From positions 5,270,001-5,334,000 of the forward strand of contig NZ_CP109104.1 in assembly GCF_035917675.1 (NCBI RefSeq): DNA of 64,000 nucleotides, in the 5' to 3' direction. Below are positions 1 through 8,666 of the stretch, piece after piece. Positions within the stretch are counted from its first letter, which is position 1. Each line of letters starts with the position of its first letter. A program made the position numbers and the translations under genes. The notes beneath the pieces are model-generated. The model made no database searches and was not told where the DNA came from. It was given only the letters and a program-made list of their open reading frames with translations. The DNA comes from Streptomyces sp. NBC_01775 (lineage in GTDB: Bacteria > Actinomycetota > Actinomycetes > Streptomycetales > Streptomycetaceae).

Positions 1-240
1 TCCGCCAGCTTCCTGTCACTCATCGCCCGGCCCCTCGCGTCGTTGCGGAAAACGGTCCCGTCCCGTGTACGGCGATCACGTTGAGGTCTGGACCTTTCCT
101 CTGTCAACACCGTGTGCCCACGGGCCGTGACAGGCTGGGAGCGCTGTCAATACCGCATTCCGCCGCGGGAGGCACGGTTGTCACCGCGATGCGTCAGAAT
201 TGAATCCAGGGCCACCGCACGAGCTGACTAGGGGCTACGC
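1..240. other. Leader region of dmdR1, no gene seen
   Basis: No coding region is supported here. The stretch precedes the DmdR1-like gene and should hold its promoter. I do not see a 19-bp iron-box palindrome of the TTAGGTTAGGCTCACCTAA type, so autoregulation through a canonical box is not supported by this sequence. Confidence 0.4.
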
Positions 241-936
241 ATGTCAGGACTCATCGACACCACGGAGATGTATCTCCGTACCATCCTGGAGCTTGAGGAG
301 GAGGGTGTGGTCCCCATGCGTGCCCGCATCGCCGAGCGCCTGGACCAGAGCGGACCGACGGTCAGCCAGACCGTGGCCCGGATGGAGCGCGACGGGCTGG
401 TCACGGTGGCCGGGGACCGGCACCTCGAGCTGACGGCGGACGGCCGCCAGCTGGCCACCCGCGTCATGCGCAAGCACAGGCTCGCGGAGTGTCTGCTGGT
501 CGATGTGATCGGCCTGGAGTGGGAGCAGGTGCACGCCGAGGCGTGCCGCTGGGAGCACGTGATGAGCGAGGCGGTCGAGCGCCGCGTCCTGGATCTGCTG
601 CGGCACCCCACCGAGTCGCCGTACGGCAATCCCATCCCCGGCCTGGAAGAGCTGGGCGAGAAGGCGGAGGCGGATCCCTTCCTGGACGCCGGCCTGGTCA
701 GCCTGAGCGAGCTGGAGCCGGGCGGCGAGGGCAAGACGGTGGTCGTGCGCAGGATCGGGGAGCCGATCCAGATGGACGCCCAGCTGATGTACACGCTGCG
801 GCGGGCCGGGGTGCAGCCGGGCGCCGTGGTGAGTGTGAACGCGGGCGCGGCCGGCGGGGTGCAGGTCGGCAGCAGCGGCGAGGCGGCGGAGCTGGGAGCG
901 GAGGTCGCCGCGCACGTGTTCGTGGCCAAGCGCTGA
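241..936 (+). CDS. dmdR1: DtxR-family iron-dependent repressor, DmdR1-like
   Basis: A 231-residue DtxR/IdeR-family metalloregulator that, in this family, binds DNA when loaded with Fe2+ and represses siderophore and iron-uptake genes. The N-terminal winged helix-turn-helix spans about residues 5-65 ([18 protein letters not shown] is the recognition region). The metal-binding and dimerisation domain follows, with RKHRLAE and EACRWEH carrying the expected His, Glu and Cys ligands around 80-106. A C-terminal SH3-like domain starts near 150. The length matches S. coelicolor DmdR1 (about 230 aa), and the neighbourhood further right also recalls that locus. ATG is preceded by only a weak ribosome site. 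Long open frames run antisense across the gene, which matters because an antiparallel gene, adm, has been reported opposite dmdR1 in S. coelicolor. Confidence 0.9.
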   Translation: MSGLIDTTEMYLRTILELEEEGVVPMRARIAERLDQSGPTVSQTVARMERDGLVTVAGDRHLELTADGRQLATRVMRKHRLAECLLVDVIGLEWEQVHAEACRWEHVMSEAVERRVLDLLRHPTESPYGNPIPGLEELGEKAEADPFLDAGLVSLSELEPGGEGKTVVVRRIGEPIQMDAQLMYTLRRAGVQPGAVVSVNAGAAGGVQVGSSGEAAELGAEVAAHVFVAKR

Positions 937-1441
937 GCGCGACGGCGCCGCGGTGAGGCCTTGAGAAGGCCTTGAGGGGAGCCCGCGGCGGTGCGGGGGC
1001 GCACGCGTTCCGCGTATCACGCGTCGCCACCTTCCCAATTGGCCCTTGCGGTATCAGAGTTGCCGGAATACGAGCGGCGGTGCGCGGAGCGTGCGACGCT
1101 GTCGCTGGTGGAGTGAGTGCGCCGAGGGGAACGGTTGCGCCGCCGCGCACTCGGGCGGAAGGGGAGCATCAATGCTGTGTTCCGCGTGGGGCAGTGCGGG
1201 CCGGAGAAACACTCGGGGCCCCGGCGCCGTCAGCCGCCGGGGCCCCGCCTCCCCATGTCCCCCCCCGCAGCGACCCGGAGCCCCGAGCTCCCAGGGTCTG
1301 CTCCCCTCCCGGTTCCTGTCTCCCCCCATGGGCGCCGGACAATCCCGGGCCCATGTCACTCGAAGGTGGGGTGTTCGCCACGAGGCCCGGTTGTTCGAAT
1401 AGAAGTTCGATAGGGTGATGCAGCGGTCAGAGGGAGTGGGG
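937..1441. other. About 500-bp spacer between dmdR1 and hydrolase gene
   Basis: No convincing gene is visible; short frames here lack a ribosome site or family resemblance. The spacer contains an 11-bp-period direct repeat (AGGCCTTGAG at 956-965 and 967-976) just after dmdR1 and a strong inverted repeat at 1215-1246 that probably ends dmdR1 transcription. The hydrolase promoter should lie in the last 150 bp. Confidence 0.4.
1215..1246. terminator. Perfect 12-bp inverted repeat, probable terminator
   Basis: Arms GGGGCCCCGGCG (1215-1226) and CGCCGGGGCCCC (1235-1246) pair perfectly around an 8-nt loop. There is no T-run, which is common for Streptomyces terminators. It sits 280 bp after dmdR1 and 195 bp before the next start. 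Confidence 0.5.
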
Positions 1442-2368
1442 GTGCCACGACGCATGGTGCGACGGATCAACGTGACGGGTGCGGACGAAATCCGGCTGGC
1501 TGCCTGGGAATTCGCAGATCCGCCCAAGGGTGCGCCGGAGGACGAGAAGAGCCGGCAGGCTGCCCGGACCGCCGCCGGGGAGCAGGACCGCAAGGTGCCG
1601 GGAGTCCTCCTGCTGCACGGGCTGATGGGCCGCGCCTCACATTGGGCGGGCACCGCGCGCTGGCTTTCGGGCCGCTACCGCGCCATCGCCATCGATCAGC
1701 GCGGCCACGGACGCAGCGACAAGCCCGGCGACGGACCCTTTGACCGGGATTCCTACGTCGCCGACGCCGAGGCCGCCATCGAAGAGCTCGATCTCGCGCC
1801 GGTCGCGCTCATCGGCCACGCCATGGGCGCGCTCACCGCCTGGCAGCTCGCCGCCAAGCGGCCCGACCTGGTGCAGGCCCTGGTCGTCAGCGACATGCGG
1901 GCCTCGGCCCTGGGCGAGCAGTCGCAGCGGGAGTGGGAGGAGTGGTTCAAGTCCTGGCCCGTTCCCTTCGCGACGCTCGGCGACGTACGCAAGTGGTTCG
2001 GCGAGGACGACCCGTTACTGGAGCGCTCCCGGCCCTCGCGCGGTGAGTTCTTCGCCGAGGTGATGGCCGAACGCGCCGACGGCTGGCGCCCCGTCTTCTC
2101 CCCGCGCCAGATGCTGCGCGCCCGCGAGACCTGGGTCTACGACGCGCACTGGGACGAGCTGGCCCAGGTGCGCTGCCCCACCCTCGTCGTACGGGGCATC
2201 GACGGCGAGCTGGGCCGCGCGGAGGCACAGGAGATGGTGCGCGTGCTGCCGCGCGGCATCTACGCGGAGGTGCCGGAGGCCGGCCACCTCGTCCACTACG
2301 ACCAGCCGGAGGACTGGCGCAGAGTCGTCGAGCCGTTCCTCCAGGCGGCGCTCCCTACCGGGAGTTGA
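1442..2368 (+). CDS. Alpha/beta-hydrolase-fold protein with Ala at the nucleophile position
   Basis: A 308-residue alpha/beta-hydrolase-fold protein. The oxyanion-hole HG motif (LLLHGLMGRASHW) lies near residue 55, an Asp-containing strand (VRGIDGELG) near 255, and a C-terminal histidine (EAGHLVHYD) near 285. The nucleophile elbow, normally G-x-S-x-G, reads GHAMG, so the catalytic Ser is replaced by Ala. The fold is clear but ordinary Ser-esterase chemistry is doubtful; it may be a non-hydrolytic or binding member. I chose the GTG at 1442 because GAGGGAG lies about 6 nt upstream; an in-frame start at 1415/1418 would add 8-9 residues. The gene is convergent with the next one, and its stop lies in a tandem duplication. 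Confidence 0.8.
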   Translation: MPRRMVRRINVTGADEIRLAAWEFADPPKGAPEDEKSRQAARTAAGEQDRKVPGVLLLHGLMGRASHWAGTARWLSGRYRAIAIDQRGHGRSDKPGDGPFDRDSYVADAEAAIEELDLAPVALIGHAMGALTAWQLAAKRPDLVQALVVSDMRASALGEQSQREWEEWFKSWPVPFATLGDVRKWFGEDDPLLERSRPSRGEFFAEVMAERADGWRPVFSPRQMLRARETWVYDAHWDELAQVRCPTLVVRGIDGELGRAEAQEMVRVLPRGIYAEVPEAGHLVHYDQPEDWRRVVEPFLQAALPTGS

Positions 2369-2409
2369 CGCGTCCCCGCCGCAGGCGCCGTTGACGCGCT
2401 CCCCGCCGC
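2364..2409. repeat. Stop-spanning tandem duplication, period 26
   Basis: GTTGACGCG-TCCCCGCCGC (2364-2382) is repeated at 2390-2409 with one extra base. The first copy contains the hydrolase stop codon (2366-2368). Confidence 0.75.
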
Positions 2410-2439
2410 GGACCGCCGTGGCGGGGCGTTCGGTTCGGC

Positions 2440-3129
2440 TCAGTGCCGGTGGTGTGACGCCGCCTCGCGCCCGCACGCGTAGGCGAGGGTGGGCATCAGC
2501 TCCTCCGCGTCCGGAAGCCAGCGGTTGGCGGCAGTGGGCTCGCGTGCCCACTGCACCGACCCCCGCGTCCCCAGCCGGCTGGGCGGCGCGGCCACCCAGT
2601 CGCCCTCGCCCTTGGCCCGCAGGTCCAGCGTGCGGGGCGACCAGCCCAGCCTCCGCAGCGCGTCGGGCGCCTTGGCCGCCGCTCCGGGCAGCACGAAGAA
2701 GAGCATCCGGCCGTCCGGGGTGCAGGTGACGGGGCCGAGTGCCTGCTCCATGCGCTCCATCCGGGCCAGCGCCAGACAGCCCGCCTCCTCCGAGACCTCC
2801 AGGGCGTCGAAGGCCCGGCCCGTCGGCAGCAGCACCGAGGCGCGCGGCTCCTTCCTCCACAGGCCGCGGGCGGTCGTCGCGCTGCCCGTGACATCCCGCG
2901 CCCACCCGGCGTGTGCGGGGTGTGCGCCCGGCGCGGGGCACTCGGGCTGCCCGCACACGCAGCGCGGCACGCCCTCGACGGCCTCCAGCCAGGTGCCGGG
3001 GAAGACGTCCCAGGCGCGCTCCTGGGCGTAGCGCACCGCGTGTTCGAGCGGGGGCTCGGACCGCTGACTAGGGATGCGCGCTGTTGTCGTGACTCCAGTT
3101 GTGACTCCGATGGTCTCTTCCACGACCAT
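2440..3129 (-). CDS. Stand-alone primase-polymerase (AEP)-like domain protein
   Basis: A roughly 229-residue protein resembling the N-terminal archaeo-eukaryotic primase/polymerase domain found in many actinobacterial 'bifunctional DNA primase/polymerase' proteins. Visible marks are the N-terminal segment HAVRYAQERAWDVFPG, a cysteine cluster CVCGQPECPAPGAHPAH (about 55-72) that could bind zinc, and a core with RMLFFVLPG and GDWVAAPPSR. No helicase domain is attached. It lies alone between a convergent hydrolase gene and a divergent NsdA-like regulator. I chose the ATG at 3129; a GTG directly upstream (3132) is possible, both following AGGGAAAG. The role is unknown; activity cannot be inferred from the sequence alone. 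Confidence 0.6.
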   Translation of the reverse strand: MVVEETIGVTTGVTTTARIPSQRSEPPLEHAVRYAQERAWDVFPGTWLEAVEGVPRCVCGQPECPAPGAHPAHAGWARDVTGSATTARGLWRKEPRASVLLPTGRAFDALEVSEEAGCLALARMERMEQALGPVTCTPDGRMLFFVLPGAAAKAPDALRRLGWSPRTLDLRAKGEGDWVAAPPSRLGTRGSVQWAREPTAANRWLPDAEELMPTLAYACGREAASHHRH

Positions 3130-3392
3130 CACAACTTTCCCTGTCAGTAAGGGTTACGGGACGAAAAGCGGACCGGCGGCGCCCAGTGGTGGCGCCGCGG
3201 CGGGCAGCCGGGAGCATCCCGCGCTCGGAACGGCGCAAGGGTGCATCTGTGGGGGCGCGTGCACAGACGGGCGGCCTTGTGTGGGTAGTTCCTCTGAGGT
3301 GCATTGTGCTGTGAAGGTCGGGGTTTTTAACGAATCACGGGCATATGCGCTGGGCAGTGATCATGCATAGCCTTCATCCGGAGGGGGATCAC

Positions 3393-4784
3393 ATGGCCGC
3401 CAGGCCGCTCGTCGCGAGGCAGCCCAACGAAAGGCTGCAAGCACTCATTCAGGAGGCCGCGTGCTCGAACGCCGGGCTCGCGCGCCGCGTGAACATCTGC
3501 GGTGCCGAGCACGGGCTGGATCTGCGTTACGACAAGACCTCCGTCGCGCGCTGGCTGCGCGGTCAGCAGCCGCGCGGGCGGGCTCCGGGCATCATCGCCG
3601 AGGCGCTCGGCCGCAAGCTGGGGCGCACGGTCACCATCGACGAGATCGGGATGGCCAACGGCAAGAACCTCGCCTCGGGAGTGGGGCTCCAGTTCGCGCC
3701 CACTGTCCTCGGCGCGGTGGAACAGGTCTGCGAGCTGTGGCGCAGCGACGTGGGGCGCAGGGACTTCCTGACCGGTTCGACCGTCGCGGCATCCGCGCTC
3801 GTCGAGCCCAGCAGGGACTGGCTGATCACCGCGCCCGACAACCAGGTTGCCCGTTCATCCGGAGCGCGGGTGGGCACCTCGGACGTCGAGGCCGTACGCG
3901 CCATGACCGAGGCCCTTTCGGAACTGGACCACCGCTACGGCAGCGGCCACATCCGGCCCGTCGTGGTGCATTACCTCAACAGCGTCGTCTCCGGGCTGCT
4001 CGCGGGCTCCTACCGGGAGCCGGTGGGACGCGGGCTGTTCGCCGCCGTGGCCCGCCTCACCGAACTCGCCGGCTACATGGCGGTGGACACCGGTCAGCAC
4101 GGGCTCGCGCAGCGCTACTACATCCAGTCCCTGCGTCTGGCGCAGGCCGCGGGAGACCGCGCGTACGGGGGCTATGTGCTCGCGGCGAGCATGAGCCACC
4201 TGGCCGCCTCCCTGGGAAACCCGCGCGAGATCGCGCAGTTGGCGCGCGCCGCGCAGGAGGGCGCACGGGGTCAGGTCACCCCGCGAGTCGAGGCGATGTT
4301 CAACGCGGCCGAGGCGCGCGGGCACGCTCTGATGGGCGACGCACGGTCCTTCCAGGCCGCGTCCGGCCGGGCGCAGACCGCGATGGACGGCGCGGATGCC
4401 GGCGAGGGCGCGGGGGAGGACCCGCCCTGGATCGCGCACTTCGACCGCGCGTACCTCGCGGACGAACTCGCGCACTGCCATCGCGATCTGGGCCAGGCCG
4501 AAAGCGCGGCGGCGCGCGCCGAAGAGGCCATCGCGGGCCACCCCGAGGGGCGTGCCAGGAGGCGGGCGATCGGGCTGTTCCTGCTGGCGAGCGCCCAGGT
4601 CCAGCAGCGCGAGATCGAACGCGCCTGCCACACGGGCGCGCAGGCCACCGAGGTGCTGACGGGGCTGCGTTCGGACCGGGGGGCGGAGTATCTGGACGAC
4701 TTCCGTCAGCGGCTGGAGCCGTACGGCGAGGAGCCGGTGGTGCGGGAGTTCTCCGAGCGGCTGGAGCTGGGGGCAGTGGCGTGA
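3393..4784 (+). CDS. NsdA-like developmental/antibiotic regulator
   Basis: A 463-residue cytoplasmic protein resembling the Streptomyces NsdA family, negative regulators of sporulation and antibiotic production, and its paralogues. The N-terminal 100 residues look like a helix-turn-helix-type DNA-binding segment (DLRYDKTSVARWLRGQQPRG), followed by RRDFLTGS and a long helical, TPR-like C-terminal region from about 180. GGAGGGGG lies about 6 nt before the ATG at 3393; an upstream in-frame ATG at 3345 lacks such a site. No membrane segment is seen. It is followed by a 159-bp gap and a separate membrane-protein gene, so it is probably monocistronic. Which NsdA paralogue it is cannot be decided from this sequence. 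Confidence 0.7.
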   Translation: MAARPLVARQPNERLQALIQEAACSNAGLARRVNICGAEHGLDLRYDKTSVARWLRGQQPRGRAPGIIAEALGRKLGRTVTIDEIGMANGKNLASGVGLQFAPTVLGAVEQVCELWRSDVGRRDFLTGSTVAASALVEPSRDWLITAPDNQVARSSGARVGTSDVEAVRAMTEALSELDHRYGSGHIRPVVVHYLNSVVSGLLAGSYREPVGRGLFAAVARLTELAGYMAVDTGQHGLAQRYYIQSLRLAQAAGDRAYGGYVLAASMSHLAASLGNPREIAQLARAAQEGARGQVTPRVEAMFNAAEARGHALMGDARSFQAASGRAQTAMDGADAGEGAGEDPPWIAHFDRAYLADELAHCHRDLGQAESAAARAEEAIAGHPEGRARRRAIGLFLLASAQVQQREIERACHTGAQATEVLTGLRSDRGAEYLDDFRQRLEPYGEEPVVREFSERLELGAVA

Positions 4785-4943
4785 GAGGCCACTGCCCGGG
4801 GAGGGAGGATATGAGCTCCTTATCCCCTTCCCTGCGACATGGGGTGAAGGAAGGGTGTCCGCACCCCTGGGGGCGTGGTCGCTCCTCCGTGTGAACCGGT
4901 AGCGTGACCCGACGATTCCGCCAGCTATGCAAGAGGAGTCTCG

Positions 4944-7034
4944 GTGACAACGCACAACGGACGCGGACAGGACGGGACTTCCGGCGTGCCCGGAGATCCG
5001 CTGCCCGCGGCCACGACCCCTCGCGAGGGGATCGTGCTGCCGGCGAACGGGGAACCGTGGACTCCTCAGCAACAGCGTCAGGTCCAGGCGGCACGGGACC
5101 GGGTCAACCCCCCGGCCGGCCAGCCGTGGGGCCAGCCCTGGGGGCCGGGCTCCGAGGCCGGGGCCGACGAACAGAGCGACGCCGGCGGCACCCCGTGGGG
5201 CGCGGACCCGGACGGCGGGCAGACCGGCGCTCACGGCCCCGCCACCGCGATGCCGCTCCCCCCGGAGGGCGCCCCCGCGCCCCCGCCCATGCCCCCTGCC
5301 CACCCCCCATCGCCTCCTGCGCCCCCCGGCGCGATGCCCCTGCCCGGCGTTCCCGGCCAGACCCGGCCGGGCGCTGACGGCTACCCCGGTACCTGGGCCG
5401 GTGACGGCGCCCACGCCCTGCCGCAGCCCGGCGCGGGCCAGGAACTGCCCCAGCCCCGCACGGGCCGCCACGGCCGGCCGCTGCCGGACGCGAGTGCGTA
5501 CGCCCCGCCCCAGTCCGGCGCGGGAGCGCCTCCGCCGCAGCCCGGAGCGGGCTCGTACGGTCAGCAGGCCGGAGCGGGCTCGTACGGTCAGCCGCAGGAC
5601 GGTGCGGGGCAGCAGATGCCTGCGGCCGGAGCCGATCCGTACGGTCAGCAGGCCGGCGCCGATCCTTATGGCTGGCCGCAGGCCGGTGCCGAGCCCCGCG
5701 CACGGCACGCGTTGCCCCCGACGGACGCTCCCGTCGCGCTGTCCCCGCACTCCTTCGCGCCGCCCCAGCCCGCGATGCCGCCGGAGCAGCCCGGAGGCGG
5801 GGATTCCGAGGCCACGCAGCTCATTCCGCCGATCCCTGGTGCCGGCCCTCATCAGGACATGGGGTATGGGCAGGCGCTGACCGGATCCGAGGACGGCACC
5901 CAGCTGCTGCCGCCCCAGTCCGCCGCGCCCGCGGGGCCGGACAGCGAGGCGACGCAGTACATAGCACCGGTCGTGGACCCCCAGCAGGGCCCGCACGGGG
6001 GCCAGGGGGGCGACTCGGAGGCGACGCAGATGATGCGTACCCCGTTGCCCGCCGAGGGCGTGGGCGGGCCGCAGAGCGGCCCTGGCGGCTCCGGCCGGCC
6101 CCAGCCCCAGCCTCAGCCTCAGCCGCCTCACACGCCGCAGCCGGAGCCAGGCACCCGGCAGCCGCTCCCCGAGTTCGAGAGTCTCTTCAGGGCCGAGCCC
6201 TCCGCCTCGGGCCCGCCCCCCGGTCATGACGAGCCGGGGGCGACCCAGCACCTGCCGCTCATCGACCCCGCCCCCCCGGCCCAGCAGCACGCGCAGCCCC
6301 CCGGCCCGCAGGGCGGACAGGGCGGCGGGCCGGGCCACCAGGACTTCGGCCGGCACCAGCCCCAGGGACGGGCCGCGCGGCGCACCGCCGGGCGCGGGCG
6401 GCGCGGCGGGGTGGCGCCGGGCGTGCTGATCGGCGGCGGTCTCGCCGCGGTGGCCGTCATCGGCGTGCTGGTAGGGCTCGCCCTCGCGAGCGGCGGCGAC
6501 GAGGACGAGAGCTCCAAGAGCGGCGGCCAGAGCGCCTCCAGCAGCCCTGCGGGCCAGCAGAGCTCCAAGGCGCCCGACCCCGCCGAGGGGCAGGCCAAGA
6601 AGCTGGACGCGCTGCTGGCCGACAGCAACAACAGTCGCTCGGCGGTGGTCCGTTCCGTCGAGCGCATCAGGTCCTGCAAGGCGCTGGGCAAGGCGGCGTC
6701 CGACCTGCGCGCCGCGGCCAAGCAGCGCAACGGCCTGGTGACCCGGCTCAGCCGGCTGAAGACCGACAAGATCCCGGGCAGCACGCAACTGAACGCCTCG
6801 CTCAAGAGTGCCTGGAAGTCCTCAGCCGCCGCCGACAACCACTACGCCGCCTGGGCGGGCCAGGTGGCGGGCAAGAAGGGCTGCCACAAGGGCACGGCCC
6901 GGCAGACCTCGCGGTCCGCCGCGGGCAACCGCGCGAGCGGCACCGCGACAGCCGCCAAGAAGAAGGCGGCGGCGACGTGGAACCCTACGGCGACGAAGTA
7001 CGGGCTCAGCGCCCGGCAGTTCGGCGAGCTGTGA
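4944..7034 (+). CDS. Proline/glutamine-rich single-pass membrane protein
   Basis: A 696-residue protein with a very long disordered cytoplasmic region (residues 1-485) rich in Pro, Gln, Gly and Ala, containing repeated blocks such as QQAGADPYG and several SEATQ(L/Y/M) motifs with a recurring spacing that look like phospho-acceptor or adaptor motifs. One membrane helix follows at about 488-512 (GVLIGGGLAAVAVIGVLVGL). The outside domain of about 180 residues is Ser/Lys/Ala-rich with two cysteines (RIRSCKALG, KKGCHKG) that may form a disulfide. The GTG start follows AGAGGAG at good spacing. The type-II-like topology with repeated Thr-containing motifs is reminiscent of Ser/Thr kinase substrates; that is inference. 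No enzyme domain is recognised. Confidence 0.7.
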   Translation: MTTHNGRGQDGTSGVPGDPLPAATTPREGIVLPANGEPWTPQQQRQVQAARDRVNPPAGQPWGQPWGPGSEAGADEQSDAGGTPWGADPDGGQTGAHGPATAMPLPPEGAPAPPPMPPAHPPSPPAPPGAMPLPGVPGQTRPGADGYPGTWAGDGAHALPQPGAGQELPQPRTGRHGRPLPDASAYAPPQSGAGAPPPQPGAGSYGQQAGAGSYGQPQDGAGQQMPAAGADPYGQQAGADPYGWPQAGAEPRARHALPPTDAPVALSPHSFAPPQPAMPPEQPGGGDSEATQLIPPIPGAGPHQDMGYGQALTGSEDGTQLLPPQSAAPAGPDSEATQYIAPVVDPQQGPHGGQGGDSEATQMMRTPLPAEGVGGPQSGPGGSGRPQPQPQPQPPHTPQPEPGTRQPLPEFESLFRAEPSASGPPPGHDEPGATQHLPLIDPAPPAQQHAQPPGPQGGQGGGPGHQDFGRHQPQGRAARRTAGRGRRGGVAPGVLIGGGLAAVAVIGVLVGLALASGGDEDESSKSGGQSASSSPAGQQSSKAPDPAEGQAKKLDALLADSNNSRSAVVRSVERIRSCKALGKAASDLRAAAKQRNGLVTRLSRLKTDKIPGSTQLNASLKSAWKSSAAADNHYAAWAGQVAGKKGCHKGTARQTSRSAAGNRASGTATAAKKKAAATWNPTATKYGLSARQFGEL

Positions 7035-7098
7035 GCGGCCGGCCCCTCCGCGTGGCTGAGGGGCCGCACAAACGCCCTGTATATGGAACGTATGGTCG

Positions 7099-7602
7099 AT
7101 GACCATGCAGCAAGCTTCCGCGAACCCTTCCCGGCGTGGCCGTCGTTCCACCACCATGGGCGGCATGCCTGTCAATGAAGTGCCCTGGTGGCGCTGGCGC
7201 AGCAACGTGCGCTCGGCGCTGCACATGCTCTCCGACCCGGCCTTCCAGCAGGAGTGCTGGCTGGCGGGGCGCGCCGGATACGGCGATGTGACCGACGCGG
7301 TCTACCGCCTCGTCGAGGACACCTGGCTGGACAACTGGTCGGCGGAGAAATACGTCGGCACGATCTTCAGGGACGCGGAGGAAGCCGCGCTCGTGGACGC
7401 CGCCGTGCTGCGGGTGCTGCGGATCATGCACCAGGTGGGCGCGGACGCCCCGGTCGCCTCGTACATGGAGCACCAGGCGTGGCCGGATGCCGTGCAGGCG
7501 GCCCGGGAGGCGCACGTACGGCTGGCCGTGAGCGACGGTGAGGACCCGGAGGAGCCGCCGCGCTCCCTGGACGTGCTGGCCATCATGCTGCGGACGGTGT
7601 GA
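7099..7602 (+). CDS. Conserved actinobacterial hypothetical protein
   Basis: A 167-residue (or shorter) soluble protein I cannot assign. Its core from MPVNEVPWWRWRSNVRSALHML onward is amphipathic and helical, with Trp-rich N-terminus and an acidic C-terminal tail (SDGEDPEEPPRS). Start is uncertain: ATG codons at 7099, 7105, 7156 and 7165 are all in frame and none has a clear ribosome site; 7165 would give 145 aa. The codon bias in the third position is typical of the flanking genes. The 3' end, including the stop codon, is duplicated. Confidence 0.6.
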   Translation: MTMQQASANPSRRGRRSTTMGGMPVNEVPWWRWRSNVRSALHMLSDPAFQQECWLAGRAGYGDVTDAVYRLVEDTWLDNWSAEKYVGTIFRDAEEAALVDAAVLRVLRIMHQVGADAPVASYMEHQAWPDAVQAAREAHVRLAVSDGEDPEEPPRSLDVLAIMLRTV

Positions 7603-7625
7603 GGGGCGTGCTGCGGACGGTGTGA
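7586..7625. repeat. Stop-spanning tandem duplication, period 23
   Basis: The 17-mer TGCTGCGGACGGTGTGA occurs exactly at 7586-7602 and 7609-7625. The first copy ends in the stop codon of the preceding gene. Confidence 0.9.
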
Positions 7626-7660
7626 CGGGGCACCGGCCGCGATGTGCCAGTCTTGAGGCC

Positions 7661-8557
7661 ATGAGCCAGTCACACCCCGCACCCAGCGCTGCCCCGGTCA
7701 CGGACACGGAGCAGTCGGGGCAGTTCGTCCTCACCCTCTCGTGCCCGGACAATCAGGGCATTGTGCACGCCGTTTCCAGCTACCTGTTCATGACCGGCTG
7801 CAACATCGAGGACAGCCAGCAGTTCGGGGACCGCGACACCGGGCTCTTCTTCATGCGGGTGCACTTCACGGGCGGCATCACGGTGGAGAAGCTGCGGGCC
7901 AGCTTCTCCGCCGTCGGGGAATCCTTCCGGATGGACTGGCAGATCCACCGGGCCGAGGAGAAGATGCGCGTCATCCTGATGGTGAGCAAGTTCGGGCACT
8001 GCCTGAACGACCTGCTCTTCCGCTCCAGGATCGGCGCGCTCCCGGTCGAGATCGCGGCTGTGGTCTCCAACCACACCGACTTCTCCGAACTGGTCGCCTC
8101 CTACGGCCTCCCCTTCCACCACATCCCTGTGACGAAGGACACCAAGTCGCAGGCCGAGGAGCGGCTGCTGCGCCTGGTCGAGGAGGAGCACGTCGAACTC
8201 GTCGTCCTGGCACGCTACATGCAGGTGCTCTCCGACCACCTGTGCAAGAGCCTGTCGGGGCGGATCATCAACATCCACCACTCCTTCCTGCCGAGCTTCA
8301 AGGGCGCCAAGCCGTATCACCAGGCGCACGCGCGCGGCGTCAAGCTCATCGGCGCCACCGCGCACTATGTGACGGCCGACCTCGACGAGGGCCCGATCAT
8401 CGAGCAGGAGGTCGAGCGGGTGGGGCACGAGGTCACCCCCGAGCAGCTCGTGGCCGTGGGGCGCGACGTCGAGTGCCAGGCGCTCGCCCGCGCCGTGAAG
8501 TGGCACAGCGAGCACCGGGTACTGCTCAACGGCCGCCGTACGGTCGTCTTCGCCTGA
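7661..8557 (+). CDS. purU: Formyltetrahydrofolate deformylase
   Basis: A 298-residue PurU, which hydrolyses 10-formyl-tetrahydrofolate to tetrahydrofolate and formate, balancing one-carbon pools and feeding formate to purine synthesis. An N-terminal ACT domain (about 20-95, FVLTLSCPDNQGIVHAVS) precedes the formyltransferase-type catalytic domain. The active-site Asn-His pair is in IINIHHSFLPSFKGAKPY and the catalytic Asp is in TADLDEGPIIEQE. The length fits the family. ATG at 7661 is chosen because the ACT domain starts shortly after it, though only GAGG about 4 nt upstream serves as a ribosome site. It is flanked by tandem repeats that begin at its stop codon. Confidence 0.93.
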   Translation: MSQSHPAPSAAPVTDTEQSGQFVLTLSCPDNQGIVHAVSSYLFMTGCNIEDSQQFGDRDTGLFFMRVHFTGGITVEKLRASFSAVGESFRMDWQIHRAEEKMRVILMVSKFGHCLNDLLFRSRIGALPVEIAAVVSNHTDFSELVASYGLPFHHIPVTKDTKSQAEERLLRLVEEEHVELVVLARYMQVLSDHLCKSLSGRIINIHHSFLPSFKGAKPYHQAHARGVKLIGATAHYVTADLDEGPIIEQEVERVGHEVTPEQLVAVGRDVECQALARAVKWHSEHRVLLNGRRTVVFA

Positions 8558-8632
8558 GCGTCTCCGTCTGGCCTGAGCGCCTTCGCCCGGCCTGAGCGTC
8601 TCCGCCCGGCCTGAGCCCTTCGCACCTGAGCG
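8552..8632. repeat. Stop-spanning tandem repeat, period about 19-20
   Basis: Units beginning CCTGAGCG(T/C)(C/T)T(C/T)CG at about 8552, 8572, 8591 and 8610 form three full copies and two partial copies. The first unit contains the purU stop codon (8555-8557), and the array fills the gap to the convergent gene. Confidence 0.85.
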
Positions 8633-8666
8633 CGGGCTTCCCTGGCCTCCCGGGCGCGCTGACGCC

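Noticed and set aside
1..240. Iron-box upstream of dmdR1
   Set aside because: No 19-bp palindrome resembling the consensus is visible.
3855..6788. Minus-strand frame of 977 codons
   Set aside because: It is antisense to the NsdA-like and Pro-rich genes, is Arg/Gly-rich with no recognisable domain, and reflects GC bias.
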